Of a stretch of DNA of 31,513 nucleotides, positions 6,562 through 15,908 are shown one piece after another. The stretch is from assembly GCA_023150835.1 (NCBI GenBank), contig JAKLKB010000151.1:1-31513 (forward strand). Reading direction: 5' to 3'. Each line of letters opens with the position of its first letter. The first letter of the stretch is position 1. The stretch comes from Myxococcota bacterium. Its GTDB lineage: Bacteria > Myxococcota_C > UBA6777. The notes under the pieces were generated by a model. That model saw nothing but the letters and a program-made list of their open reading frames with translations, was not told where the DNA came from and searched no databases. A program made the position numbers and the translations under genes.

Positions 6562-8644
6562 CTGCAAACTGCTTCCAAAGCTGCACCGCTGAACCCAAAA
6601 CCCCCAGCGCATCGACCGTTGAATCTGCGGCCTTTGTACCATAGTGGATAGGTTGCCCAAGCTCCTGTGCGATGCGCTCGACATGGTAGAGATAGACCCA
6701 TGCTGGGAGATTGCCGTGATCGCTCGCGTTCAAAAGAGGCTCGATCTCTTCGATGGGAAGGCGCAAATTGGCAAGATCTCGTAAGGCCGCTTGTGTCTCC
6801 ATCTTGTCAGCCCATCCTGAAAACAGCATGGGGATAAATGTTCGTGCAAAGTCCATGATCCCAGCTTTGGGGGGAAACCACGACTTGCCAAGTCCCTCAA
6901 GAACTCTCAAGTTCTTGAACTCTGCCTTGTGAACATCTGTTAAGAGCTTTTTGTAGTACGCAAAGTGATCGCCATCCATGCTTAGGCCAAGCATGCGCTC
7001 CTTGCGCTCCATCGCGGCGAGTTGTTGCAGCGCATTCAGTGTCGCTCGGTAGTCGCCTCCGCTGCTTACGAGGTTCTCGTATTCACCCGAAGCGATAAGG
7101 GCTTTGTTTTCTTCCCACCAAGCGAGGATGTTTTGGCCCATCCGTAGATACGGGAACAATTCAATAGCCTCTTCTTCGTCACTGTCTTCGATCTCTTCGA
7201 CATATTCGGACTCTTGGGCTTTTTCTGCGACGTCTTTCACCGTGGCTTCTGTTTGGCGCAACGAGTTGAGATGTTCCAAGAAACGCTTTGCGATATCTTG
7301 CTCTTTTTTGAGTCTGTTGTTTCCAAGCAGCGCAGATGCCGCAGGGATCGTTTTGGAGAGCAGTTGCTCCGCAAACATACGGGCATCGACTTCGGAGGAG
7401 AGCGTGTGCAAACGCAGGCCCGACTCTTGGTGCATCACTTCAAACGCTCCATCGGCGTTCTTGTAATAGCTGAGACCTTTCTTTTCGTACCCATGCGTCT
7501 CGAATCCACCGTGATTCTCGCCTTCTACATAGGTCGCCACGCGAACATGGTTCACCCTCAACCATCCCTCGCTATCGAGTTCTTGCTGGATCTCGCCCAC
7601 CTCGCTGTTTCCGCCCTTTGTCGCAGCCTTCTTTGGTGTGGGCACATGGGCCTTTTGGTTTAGCGTCGTGGTCTTCTTTGTCTTCGGAAGGACGGACTTT
7701 TCTTCGTCGGGGATCTCTTTGGGATCGGGTGGCGGAGTGCCTTTTTTCAAACCTTCCTTGCCGTAAGCCGACTTGAACCGCGCAAGCTCTTGCTCTGCTT
7801 TTTCGATCTGCGCCTTGATGCCGCGTTTTTTCGCCTTCGCGAGCTTTTCTTTTCTGCGTTCGATCCCTGCACGAACAAACGCCGCAAGTTCGGCCTTCCA
7901 AGACTTTTTGAGTGTTTCCAAAAAAGCCGACCATGTGGACGACTTCGGCTTTCCGTCGAATCTGTCGGCGTATTCGACCTGATCGTTTTCCTTGTCGAGT
8001 GCTGTGATGGTGTAGTTGCAAGCTGCGCTGTCGTGGGGGGCGATGCGTACCACATCCCCTACTTGCAAACGCTCGATCCAGTCGGGGTTCATGCGACCAT
8101 CGCGCACATAAAAATACCGATTGAGGCGTTTCCGCGCAAAGGACGGACATTCGGGGTTTTCGCGGTATCCGCTGTAGCGCGTCGGAACCCACACCTCGCG
8201 CCCACCCAACAGAATAGCACCCTCTGCGATGCGAAAGGATGTCTTGTGGTCAACGTAGTGCCATCCGAGATCATCGAATGGGGCATAGCTGACACGGCGA
8301 AAGCCCATCCGCTCAATGATCTCCCGCGCATAATCGGCATGTTCGACGACTGTGGGAGGATCATGCGAACACAGATAAGCGTGGACGTTGCGTTGGTTCT
8401 CAGCCATCGCTCGCTTTTTTCCAGCCTGTTCAACGCGAGGAAAGACCACGCCATTGAAGATCACCGCTTGATCTGCCGAAAGATGCTCGATCACCTTGCC
8501 CTTGAAACGCAAAGACCAGCCGCCTGTATGCAGATTGCGATAGAGGCAATACGCAGCGCCTTTTTTGGCAGGTTTTCCCGAAGATTCTTGTTCTTCAAAC
8601 CAGCGATCCACGGGGTTGTTTTTGTCGTTTGCACCGTCGTACAT
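6539..8644 (-). CDS. Large charged unknown protein of the methylase-helicase operon, 701 aa
   Basis: The ATG at 8644 follows GAGGAAAAG, ten bases after the helicase-gene stop. Residues 28-90 contain a compact unit (KGAAYCLYRNLHTGGWSLRF, then RNVHAYL) of the kind seen in phage-type proteins but with no function I can name. Residues 100-240 look globular (DDLGWHYVDHKTSFRI, LQVGDVVRI). Residues 245-300 are a basic coiled coil, followed by a Pro/Lys/Thr linker. A second globular part contains VRVATYVEGENHGGFETHGY, then an acidic EYVEEIEDSDEEEAIEL and a helical C-terminus. Multiple spaced modules in one chain fit a polyvalent-type protein. The gene ends in GAA AAA AAA GCC TGA, where an A8 run overlaps the next gene's frame; losing one A would fuse the two. 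Confidence 0.8.
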   Translation of the reverse strand: MYDGANDKNNPVDRWFEEQESSGKPAKKGAAYCLYRNLHTGGWSLRFKGKVIEHLSADQAVIFNGVVFPRVEQAGKKRAMAENQRNVHAYLCSHDPPTVVEHADYAREIIERMGFRRVSYAPFDDLGWHYVDHKTSFRIAEGAILLGGREVWVPTRYSGYRENPECPSFARKRLNRYFYVRDGRMNPDWIERLQVGDVVRIAPHDSAACNYTITALDKENDQVEYADRFDGKPKSSTWSAFLETLKKSWKAELAAFVRAGIERRKEKLAKAKKRGIKAQIEKAEQELARFKSAYGKEGLKKGTPPPDPKEIPDEEKSVLPKTKKTTTLNQKAHVPTPKKAATKGGNSEVGEIQQELDSEGWLRVNHVRVATYVEGENHGGFETHGYEKKGLSYYKNADGAFEVMHQESGLRLHTLSSEVDARMFAEQLLSKTIPAASALLGNNRLKKEQDIAKRFLEHLNSLRQTEATVKDVAEKAQESEYVEEIEDSDEEEAIELFPYLRMGQNILAWWEENKALIASGEYENLVSSGGDYRATLNALQQLAAMERKERMLGLSMDGDHFAYYKKLLTDVHKAEFKNLRVLEGLGKSWFPPKAGIMDFARTFIPMLFSGWADKMETQAALRDLANLRLPIEEIEPLLNASDHGNLPAWVYLYHVERIAQELGQPIHYGTKAADSTVDALGVLGSAVQLWKQFAGGSEKKA
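6545..6552 (-). other. A8 tract at the overlap of two genes
   Basis: Eight A residues on the coding strand lie six bases before the stop of the 701-residue gene. The clamp-methylase frame is +1 relative to it, so skipping one base here would join the two into a chain of about 1,350 residues. The same direction of shift is needed at the helicase A7 tract. Confidence 0.6.
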
Positions 8645-8654
8645 GGTCTTTTCC

Positions 8655-10661
8655 TCACGAATAAAGGGCTTCTTCGAGATCTTCTTTGTATTTTTCGGTG
8701 GAGAGGATGCCGCGTGGGACTTTTCGAGCAAACCAAAAGTCCGCAGCGTCTTGGAGGTCGGTGTGGCTGAGTGATTTGTCCAAGAGGCCCTGCTCGGCCA
8801 TCTGCAAAAACGCACGCCATCCGTCGAGATGGAACGCCAAGACCCGTCCGTCTCTGATCCCTTCTTGTTTGGCGATCACGAGCTTGCCTTGTTTCACCAC
8901 AGGAACACGTTGGCCGCGACTGTAATATCCAGCCGTACCTGCGAGTGCTTCCGTGATCTTGGCCCCCAGCCGCTCCCATACGCGGCGCATGAACTGATCG
9001 GAGGCATACTGCCAAGAAAAAGAGGAGCTTGCGATGCCTTCTGAGAGCCTCCAGTCCCAACCGCCGAGAGCTTCTAGCCCTCTCAGCGCCCCTTCAAGAT
9101 CCGCATCAAAGTCCCAAGAAGCATGGAGGTTTTCTGGCTTCAACATGCTGATCGCAGCGTCTTTCGCTTCGTATGCTACAAAATCGTAGGCTCCGTAGCG
9201 TCGAACGCCGACCTTTTCCCCTCGAACGCGCCCAAATTCCGCATAATCCTTGCGGTCGCTGTAGGCGCTCTTGACGCCCACACGGAGACCTTCGTAGAGA
9301 ACCACCCCGGCGTCTCCCACCAAAATCTCTTTTTCCCGAACATTGACAGCCCATGGATAGAACGGCCATGCCTGCGGGTCGAGTTCGCTCAACTCCTCCA
9401 ATAGCTCCTCACCTTCTGCGCGGAGTTGTGCGGCGATCTCGCCCGTCTTGTACTCTGCCCTGCGGAAACGAGCGTTGGCCTTGTAAAGCGTTCTTCTTGC
9501 ATGTTCGGCAATTTTTGCGCGGCGCTCGGCCTCGGCCTTTTCCTTGAGCGCATCAAGCATTTGGCGGGTTCGCTCCGGGTCGCGTGAGATCATCAGCAGG
9601 ATCTCGTCGGGGCCAAGGTTCATCTGTGCGCCGGGGTTGTTGGTGTCGCGGTCTTGGGACTTGATCAAGTTCACCATCCAGCCGCGTTTGCCTTGGATCA
9701 GGTTGAAGCGCATCCCGTCTTGGCTGCGTTTGGCGAAGTAGTAGTTGATGGCGATGGCATCGAGCGTGTTGCCTTGGCGTACCCCACGTCCGTTGCGTTG
9801 TTGGAGCGTTGCAGGCTCCCAAGGCAGGTCGATGTGGTGGATCTCACAGGTTCGGCGCTGTAGGTCGATACCTTCGTAGGCAACGGCGTTTGCCACCACG
9901 ACATCGTATATTGGGGCCGTCTCGTCGCTTCCATTGAACTCTAGAGCGATGCGTTGACGATCTGCTGTGTTCTTCGCAACGACGGCATTGAGAACGGCGA
10001 TGCGCTTTTCTGGGACGCCGTGTTTCACAAGGGTTTGCACGATCCAACGATGGGCTGCGACGTTATCGCAAAACACGATATGACCGCAGTGTTGCGCTGC
10101 ATTGACTCGTTTGGCCATCGCCTTAAACTTCGGAGAGATGGGGTCAACATCGGCACTGGCCGCCGTTTTCCAGTCGTAGCCCTCGTCGAGATCGGAGTGA
10201 ATCGACACCAGCGCCATCCTTGCGAGTAGTCCAAGGATTTGTGCCTTATCCCGCATGTCCGTGCTTTTGAGCGAATCCTCGATCTCTTCGACGTAGCCTG
10301 CGTATTTTCGCTCCTGCGCCTGATCCATGTCCACCTCGATCACATTGACCGTAGGTTCTGGCAACACAAGTCCCACATCTTCAGCCGTTTTGAAGTCTGC
10401 GTAGCGGAAGATCACTTCTCGCAGCTCATGGAGGTTCTTAAAGCCGACCACCGCAGACTTTGAGGTGATCTGCATATCGGTTCCGATCACTTGCTTGAGT
10501 TCGATCTTCAAGTAGCGGTCGATGAATTGCTCAGGATCGTAGATGCCCATACGCTCCCAAACCTTGGGATCGATCATCTGGAGCAAGCTGTAAAACTCCA
10601 AGGGGCTGTTTTTTGCGGGTGTTGCGGAGAGTAGAACGATCCCCGTCCCGCCTGTTTTTTT
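8655..10661 (-). pseudogene. Helicase C-terminal part (second frame)
   Basis: This frame continues the helicase after the A7 tract at 10655-10661. It opens with LFVKKTGGTGIVLLSATPAK, the SF2 motif III (SAT) region, then PLEFYSLLQMIDP. The second RecA-like domain follows, with HIVFCDNVAAHRW, VVVANAVAYEGIDLQ and motif VI NGRGVRQGNTLDAIAINYYF, whose Arg residues complete the ATPase site. After about 300 further residues of charged helix (ERRAKIAEHARRTLYKANAR) comes a beta-rich accessory region ending EEALYS. No start codon or ribosome site precedes it, so it is not an independent gene; it should be read as the rest of the upstream frame. Joined, the protein would be about 1,860 residues. Confidence 0.85.
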
Positions 10662-13600
10662 GACGAACAGCGTTGCAACGGAAGTCCATCTGCCAAGCGC
10701 GGTTCGAGCCTTCGCCAGCGTTGCCCATGAAACGAGGAACCCCACCTTCGCGTGCTTCGGGCATATAGAGGTTCTTAAAGTTTTGCGCCTCATCGACCAC
10801 GAGCATATCCACGCCGATATCGTCCCACGCGATTCCGGGGTCGTACTCCCACGCTTCGGGGATCTCCATCTTTTCCGCGATCCAAGCTGCAACGCCTTCT
10901 TTGAGCAGGGCTTCTTGGCGCTCTGTGATATCGCCCTTGCCTCGATCTCGTTTCTTGGCGTTTCTCTGCCTCAGCTTGATCTCGCGCTTGATCGCCTCGA
11001 CGCCATCGGCATATTCGCGCAGGGTATCTTCATTCATGCGCGTTCGTGCGAGCGCGGAGTAGGTGAGGATCACCACGTCATACTCACCCGCTTGAAAGCG
11101 CGTCCACTTTTCAGCCCGATCTTTCGGCGTATCCGTCTCGCTTGTCACTTGGCCTTTTTTGTCCCCCACCTTCAATCGTTTCATCTTGGAGCCGATCACT
11201 GCGACCCGATAGTCGGGAAGGACGCGCTTGATGTCCGCTGCCCACTTCCATGCAATCGAGTTGGGAACGACGATCACAGGGCGTCTGCACCAGCCTTCTT
11301 GACGCGCCCTTGCGATCACGGCGATCCCTGTGTAGGTCTTGCCCACGCCTACATCGAAAGCCAACATCCCGCCTCGGTTTGTGAGAACGCGCCTTGCCCC
11401 CGCAGATTGGTGAGGATGGAGCTTGATATCGCCCTTTGTCCAACGAGCGATCTGGATGGGTTCGTTGCCGTAGTTTGGCTCCACATAGCCCTTGAAGAGG
11501 CGGTTGTAGGTGCGCTCGATCTGAGCCTTTCGTTCTTCGGAGGCTGTGATCCAAGAACGGAACGATTGTTCCCATGTTTTCGCCTGCTCAAGTCGCTTTT
11601 CGTCAAGATCGTCGTTCTTTTTCTTCTTGAGCTTGAAGTTGCTCATATCATGGTTAATCCACCCCAATATCGGGCGAATGGAGTCATAGATATACGAGCC
11701 TTTGAGGTGGGTGTCGTCGAGGTTGTCGTAGTCGATTTGTTCGTGATCGAGCGTGACGATGCCGTCTTTGCGTATCAGCGTGTTGATTTGTCTTGAGCCG
11801 TAGATCGTGACCGTTTCGTTGATCCACTGCGTGACCAACTCCAAGGGAACCCAACCCTGACGCGGGGAAATGTCTTCGATATCCTCAAACACGGATGGAT
11901 TGATGGCTTTGAGAAGGCGCTGTTCTTGGAATTCAAGTTGGCTTTGGAGAGCTTTGTCGTTCTTGTCATCCTTCATCTTGGCGCGTAGTGCGTCATATTT
12001 GAGCCACAGATCGCCGCTGAGGTAGTCTTGTTCGGGGTAGAGATGAGTGCCATCGATGCACCATCCACCTTTGAACAACTCAGCCAAGCCCGTCTTTTTG
12101 AGATACGAAAGCGCGACTTGCTGATCCACCCGTGTTTGTTGGCTCCAAGCCTCGGCGATCTGGTTCAAAGAAAGCTCTTTGTTGGCCCTGTACGCCCACT
12201 CTGCTACCGCGAGGATGTCGCCTGCTTTCCCGGTGAATCGAGGTGTCCACACAGGCTTGTTCTTGATGCCCTCGATCACGTCGCCTGTTCTCGTAAATGC
12301 CGAGAGAAAGCGTTGTACCGCCGTGTTGTCTTTCTTGATCAGGGCGTTCAGCCCTTTGTGGACGTGAGGGTTTCCATACGAGCGAACCCACGCTTGCAAA
12401 GAGGCCGACAGTTCGGGCCACAACTGGACGTGTTCGTCGCTTTCTTGGGAGGAGAGAGCGGCAAGGTAGCGATCCACCCGCGCACCAAGCTGGACGGCCA
12501 GTGCTTCCGCTTGTGAGAGACCGTCTGTATCGGTGCTGATGCTTCTCGTCACACCCGAAACAAGGGCGTTGGCTTTCTTCTTGGGCTTTGTTTTGGGGCG
12601 TAGGGAGTCTGCCAAAGCCTCCTCTGCCTCGAACGAGCGGACGTAGTGGGCTGCTTCCACATACGTCCCTTTGGGCATCTCGCGCTCGACAAGTTCGGGC
12701 AATCGGTCAAACTCACCCACAACCTGATAGCCCCATCGAGGCTTCTTGGTTTGGTCGTCTTCTCCGCCATCTTTGCCAACTTCGATACCAAGGATGTGTT
12801 GTGGGTAAAGCTCGAAGTAGCGGCCCTCAAGGATCTCTTTGTCGGTCTCATGCACTTCTGTGAGTTCAACGCCACGCGCACGGAAAAACAACAGATCCGT
12901 GACCAGTTCCGCCCCCGGAAAGATCCCCGAAGGCAGGCGATACGCGGCGGAAAGATGGTGTCGTTTGAGGATGGTTTCTCTGAGCGTGATCGCTGGCTTT
13001 CCTTGGCCCGTCATAAACCCGCTGGGGATCAGAAATACGCCCATCCCTTCGGGGGCCAAGAGATCAAGACCACGGCGCAGAAAGTAGGCATAGGCGCGTT
13101 TCTCTCGGTATTCTCGATTGGGATCTTCTGTGATCGATGCACCACGCGGCCCGTAGGGAGGGTTGGACAAGACCAATCCGATCTTGCCGTAGAATTTGTC
13201 TTCGCTTGCACGAACCCACCGCTCGAACGGCCCTTCAAAGACGTGTAGATCGGGACGCATCGCTTGGAGCATCCGCGCAGACAACGCCGACCACTCGACC
13301 ACTTGCCAGTCCAAAGACGAAAAGCCTTCTCCACTGGCGGCTTGCACAAAGCGCCCGATGCCTGCGGAGGGTTCGAGCACAACAACCTTCTCATTCACCT
13401 TGGGAAGTTGATGGATGTAGGGACGGATCACACGCGCCACTTCGCGCACGATCTTTGTGGGGGTGTAGTATTCGTGGATCAATCCGCGTTCTTCGGGTAT
13501 GGGGAACCCTTCGGGAAACTTGTCAGCATACTTCTTCATCGAAAGACCACCCCAGCCCGAATACTGCGAGAGGATCACAAAGTCCTCTTGGGTCATCTCT

Positions 13601-14244
13601 TGCGGAGATTTTGTGGCCGCAAGTCGCATCGCGGCGAGGTTGGCTGCTTCACGCTCTTTGGCTCCCCAAAGGTCGGGGGAGTCGGTCGAAACCTCAAAGC
13701 CCCTCTCGATACGTTCTCCACGCCGCTCTTGTTGAACCTCGAAGGTTGTCGCCTTCGCTGTGGTGCTTGTCGATGCTTTGGAGAGCGACGCTTTGGGCTT
13801 CTTGGCCGCTTCTTTGATCTCGAAGGTTCCCTCGGTGCGGTCGCCTTCCTCTTGTTGCTCTCTGTATGCAAGTAGCTCTTTGGCAAATTGTTCGGCAGCT
13901 TCTTGGCTCTTGAATAGAAAGCCGTGTTCTTTCTTGTACCAACCGTAGGTCGCACGAGCCTTTTCAAGCCACCACTGGAAAGCATCACCCAACGGACGTG
14001 GTTGACGCACCACCCACGCCTTGATCTGTTGCCCCTTGGCGGTGGTGTATTCGATTTGTGCAAGTCTCCCCCGTCTCTGCGAAGGTAGAGCTTTTGGGGT
14101 AGCCTTTTGGGAGCTTCCCTTGGTCGGGCTGGCCTTGGCCTTTGCTTGGGAGGGTTTTGCGTTGGACGGAGCCTTGAGCCCTGTTTCGCTGAAAAGGTCA
14201 AGGTCTTCCAGTCCTTTGAAAAGATCCAGTTTGTCGAGATCCAT
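10531..14244 (-). CDS. Adenine methylase plus SF2 helicase, N-terminal frame
   Basis: The ATG at 14244 follows TTTGGAG. Residues 60-130 form a small domain (YGWYKKEHGFLFKSQEAAEQ) typical of the N-terminal modules of large polyvalent proteins. Residues 228-234 (YSGWGGL), 260-268 (YTPTKIVRE), 290-299 (LEPSAGIGRF, motif I) and NPPY at 361-364 define an N6-adenine methylase. A long spacer leads to the helicase: Walker A within LAFDVGVGKT (961-970), VVPNSIAWKWA, and DEAQ at 1151-1154. The family sequence holds to about residue 1195 (GSNRAWQMDFRCNAV), where a CAA AAA AAC run occurs; beyond it this frame gives unrelated Arg-rich residues to a stop at 10531, while the +1 frame carries the remaining motifs. 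Such methylase-helicases are usual in phages and plasmids, where they are thought to protect or process incoming DNA. Confidence 0.85.
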   Translation of the reverse strand: MDLDKLDLFKGLEDLDLFSETGLKAPSNAKPSQAKAKASPTKGSSQKATPKALPSQRRGRLAQIEYTTAKGQQIKAWVVRQPRPLGDAFQWWLEKARATYGWYKKEHGFLFKSQEAAEQFAKELLAYREQQEEGDRTEGTFEIKEAAKKPKASLSKASTSTTAKATTFEVQQERRGERIERGFEVSTDSPDLWGAKEREAANLAAMRLAATKSPQEMTQEDFVILSQYSGWGGLSMKKYADKFPEGFPIPEERGLIHEYYTPTKIVREVARVIRPYIHQLPKVNEKVVVLEPSAGIGRFVQAASGEGFSSLDWQVVEWSALSARMLQAMRPDLHVFEGPFERWVRASEDKFYGKIGLVLSNPPYGPRGASITEDPNREYREKRAYAYFLRRGLDLLAPEGMGVFLIPSGFMTGQGKPAITLRETILKRHHLSAAYRLPSGIFPGAELVTDLLFFRARGVELTEVHETDKEILEGRYFELYPQHILGIEVGKDGGEDDQTKKPRWGYQVVGEFDRLPELVEREMPKGTYVEAAHYVRSFEAEEALADSLRPKTKPKKKANALVSGVTRSISTDTDGLSQAEALAVQLGARVDRYLAALSSQESDEHVQLWPELSASLQAWVRSYGNPHVHKGLNALIKKDNTAVQRFLSAFTRTGDVIEGIKNKPVWTPRFTGKAGDILAVAEWAYRANKELSLNQIAEAWSQQTRVDQQVALSYLKKTGLAELFKGGWCIDGTHLYPEQDYLSGDLWLKYDALRAKMKDDKNDKALQSQLEFQEQRLLKAINPSVFEDIEDISPRQGWVPLELVTQWINETVTIYGSRQINTLIRKDGIVTLDHEQIDYDNLDDTHLKGSYIYDSIRPILGWINHDMSNFKLKKKKNDDLDEKRLEQAKTWEQSFRSWITASEERKAQIERTYNRLFKGYVEPNYGNEPIQIARWTKGDIKLHPHQSAGARRVLTNRGGMLAFDVGVGKTYTGIAVIARARQEGWCRRPVIVVPNSIAWKWAADIKRVLPDYRVAVIGSKMKRLKVGDKKGQVTSETDTPKDRAEKWTRFQAGEYDVVILTYSALARTRMNEDTLREYADGVEAIKREIKLRQRNAKKRDRGKGDITERQEALLKEGVAAWIAEKMEIPEAWEYDPGIAWDDIGVDMLVVDEAQNFKNLYMPEAREGGVPRFMGNAGEGSNRAWQMDFRCNAVRQKNRRDGDRSTLRNTRKKQPLGVLQLAPDDRSQGLGAYGHLRS
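10655..10661 (-). other. A7 frameshift site in the helicase gene
   Basis: Seven A residues on the coding strand mark the point where homology passes from the first frame to the +1 frame. The heptamer A AAA AAC is present in phase, but that signal drives -1 shifting, which would give the wrong frame here. Confidence 0.75.
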
Positions 14245-14279
14245 GCTTCACTCCAAAGATCGGGGCGTGGCGCGCCATG

Positions 14280-14864
14280 TTACGCAGCTTCCGTCAGTTG
14301 CTTGGGTTCGTTCGCAGGGGTGAGTTCCTTGGCCTTGGCTTGTTGGCGTATCTTCCAAAGCCACGTGGCGACCGATGCAGCCACAGCACCCGCAACAGAG
14401 GCTCCGACGTATTTGGCCAACTGTACCCAGCGCGAAGGTTCTTCTTTCGGCGGATCGGCCAAGGTTTCGAGAAGATTGAAGAGGGTACACAGATCGACGG
14501 TGAGAGATTCATCGCCCGAAACATGCGCGGTACGTTGTTCAAAGAAGATGGCGATCAAGCGGTTCTGCTCGGCTTGTCGCTCTTTGGCTTTCTCGCTGGG
14601 GCGTTGGCACTGTTGGAGGTGTAACAGTCGGGTGTGCGTAGGGAGTCCTGCGCTCCGAGCGATCTGGTTGAGCTGCGCTTGGAAGTCGATCATATCGGAT
14701 TCAAGGCCGCGTCGGACTTCGTAGCTTCGTGCAAAAGCGTCCTCAAACACGGGTCGCGCATCGGCGGCTTGTTGAAGAACCAGCAAAGCAGCCATGTGAC
14801 GGTTGATGAAGCGTTGTTCTTGTTCGAGAAGTTGTTGGATATGGTGTTGCAATGCTGCGGACAT
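14280..14864 (-). CDS. Small C-tail-anchored membrane protein, 194 aa
   Basis: The ATG at 14864 overlaps the stop of the previous gene as TAATG, with AAAGGACG upstream. Most of the chain is helical and Gln/Leu/Arg-rich (ALQHHIQQLLEQEQRFINRH, then RPSEKAKERQAEQNRLI), suggesting coiled coils. A single membrane segment at about residues 152-172 (YVGASVAGAVAASVATWLWK) has Gly/Ala zipper spacing and is followed by a polar tail. No family is recognised. It shares its layout of a soluble helical part and one late membrane segment with other small proteins of this operon, so they may assemble together in the inner membrane. Thirty-five bases, with a TGGCGCGCCA palindrome at 14268-14277, separate it from the methylase-helicase. 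Confidence 0.75.
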   Translation of the reverse strand: MSAALQHHIQQLLEQEQRFINRHMAALLVLQQAADARPVFEDAFARSYEVRRGLESDMIDFQAQLNQIARSAGLPTHTRLLHLQQCQRPSEKAKERQAEQNRLIAIFFEQRTAHVSGDESLTVDLCTLFNLLETLADPPKEEPSRWVQLAKYVGASVAGAVAASVATWLWKIRQQAKAKELTPANEPKQLTEAA

Positions 14865-15241
14865 TAGCGGCGTCCTTTCGTGGTCGCGGGGAGTCGGGCG
14901 GGTTCGACGTTGACGTTGACGGTAGGACGGCGAAGTGCAAAGCGAAGAATGCCCCAGATCAAGGCAGCGACGACAAGCGAAACGCCCGTATAAAGCGCGA
15001 TTTTCTTGATCTGATCGATGGCAGTGTTCGCGGTGTTTTTCAGGTCTTGACTGAGCTTGTTCGGATCGATCCCCGCTCCTTTGAGGCCATTCTGCAACGC
15101 CGATAAAAGGGATTTTCCGGCCTCTTCGGTGATCTTTGTGATCCCCTGTCCAGTCGAGTGCGACAAGCGCCCGATGATTCCGGGGTCTTTGCTTTCGATC
15201 TGCTTCCACTCTTCATCGGTGACGCCAAGCGCAAGGCCCAT
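14864..15241 (-). pseudogene. Downstream half of a split membrane-protein gene, 125 aa
   Basis: Reading from the ATG at 15241 gives 125 residues: an acidic helical N-terminus (GVTDEEWKQIESKDPGIIGR), an amphipathic middle (LLSALQNGLKGAGIDPNKLS) and one membrane segment at 81-103, then a short basic tail. The start is poor, with no ribosome site beyond CAGGC. The open frame runs eleven codons further upstream, reading WGTAHAFDQAW, where WGTA repeats residues 155-158 of the upstream gene. Removing the element between the two 13-bp repeats joins both genes in frame into about 290 residues. It may still be expressed from the internal ATG. Its stop overlaps the next start as TAATG. Confidence 0.7.
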
Positions 15242-15261
15242 CCATGCCTGATCGAAGGCGT

Positions 15262-15446
15262 GGGCTGTCCCCCATAGGCGTTAGGTTAAGCGCTTGTTGG
15301 CCCCCCCACCCCAGCCCTCCCCCGTGAACAGGGGAGGGAGCGAAAGTCGGAAGCAGCGGGGATTTTGTTTTTTCATGACACACGCTGTATGCACGACGCG
15401 CAGACGCTTTTCCACCTTAACAAGGCGCGTATGGGGCTGTCCCCCA
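15262..15446. mobile_element. MITE/REP-like palindromic element, about 159 bp, with 13-bp direct repeats
   Basis: GGGCTGTCCCCCA occurs exactly at 15262-15274 and 15434-15446, consistent with a target duplication. The 159 bp between them have related inverted ends: CATAGGCGTTAGGTTAAG at the left (its first two bases belong to the repeat), and CATACGCGCCTTGTTAAGG reading inward from the right. Inside, CCCTCCCC at 15315-15322 pairs with GGGGAGGG at 15331-15338, part of a C-rich palindrome of a type often seen as dispersed intergenic repeats in bacteria. No transposase is encoded, so it would depend on one elsewhere. Confidence 0.7.
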
Positions 15447-15908
15447 CAGATTGCTCCAAAATCCGCGATAGGTTTTACGCCAATCTTGGATCGACACGTC
15501 GACATTGATGTTGTTCATCCACGAGATATCGTCTGGCTCCCCGTCCCCGTCGTAGTCGGTGGTTTCAGACTTTGCGAGTTCGCGTAAGAGTCGTTGAAGC
15601 GAACCACCCCAACCCAACAAAAAGCGTTGTAAGAAAAGGGCTTTTTTGTAGGGAATCTCGACGTAAGCAGTGCTTTCCTTGGTGCCTTCTTTCGCTTCGG
15701 GCAGAAACTTGAGAAACACTTCGGCGCGCTCGTCGATGTCTCCGCGACTTCGCAGCGCCTTGATCACTTCGCGCAGCGCGTTGATGTCGCCTTTCGCGGT
15801 GACAAGGTAGTAGGGTTTGCCAAGCGAGCGATCAGCCTCTTCGTTGCGAAGATCTCCGACAAAATCGAAGAGAATGCCTTTTTGTTGGACGGCGTTGGTG
15901 GCGGTCAT
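15417..15908 (-). pseudogene. Upstream half of the split gene, 163 aa
   Basis: The ATG at 15908 follows AAGGAAACG and overlaps the preceding stop as ATGA. The protein has a mixed alpha/beta start (GILFDFVGDL, GKPYYLVTAKGDINALREV), a helical middle (KKALFLQRFLLGWGGSLQRL) and a DYDGDGEPDD loop at about residues 118-127 that resembles an EF-hand or dockerin calcium loop. After WSNLWGTA (residues 151-158) only PYAPC is added before a stop supplied by the inserted element. The natural continuation is the frame beyond the element (HAFDQAWMGLALG). On its own it has no clear membrane segment; the anchor would have come from the downstream half. No family is recognised. Confidence 0.7.

Noticed and set aside
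7790-8770. Long + strand frame (326 codons) opposite the 701-residue gene
   Set aside because: It is antisense to a gene with a good ribosome site, is rich in Phe, Arg and Cys, and shows no recognisable domain.
10655-10664. Classical -1 programmed frameshift signal A AAA AAC in the helicase gene
   Set aside because: The heptamer is in phase, but a -1 shift leads to the frame that does not carry the remaining helicase motifs; the required shift is +1 (or -2).
10660-11796. Long + strand frame (378 codons) opposite the helicase gene
   Set aside because: It mirrors the helicase codons, has unnatural composition and no ribosome site; it is a shadow frame.
15294-15587. + strand frame beginning MLAPPPQPSPVNRGG
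   Set aside because: It is the translation of the C-rich palindrome, a well-known false gene in repeat elements of this kind.
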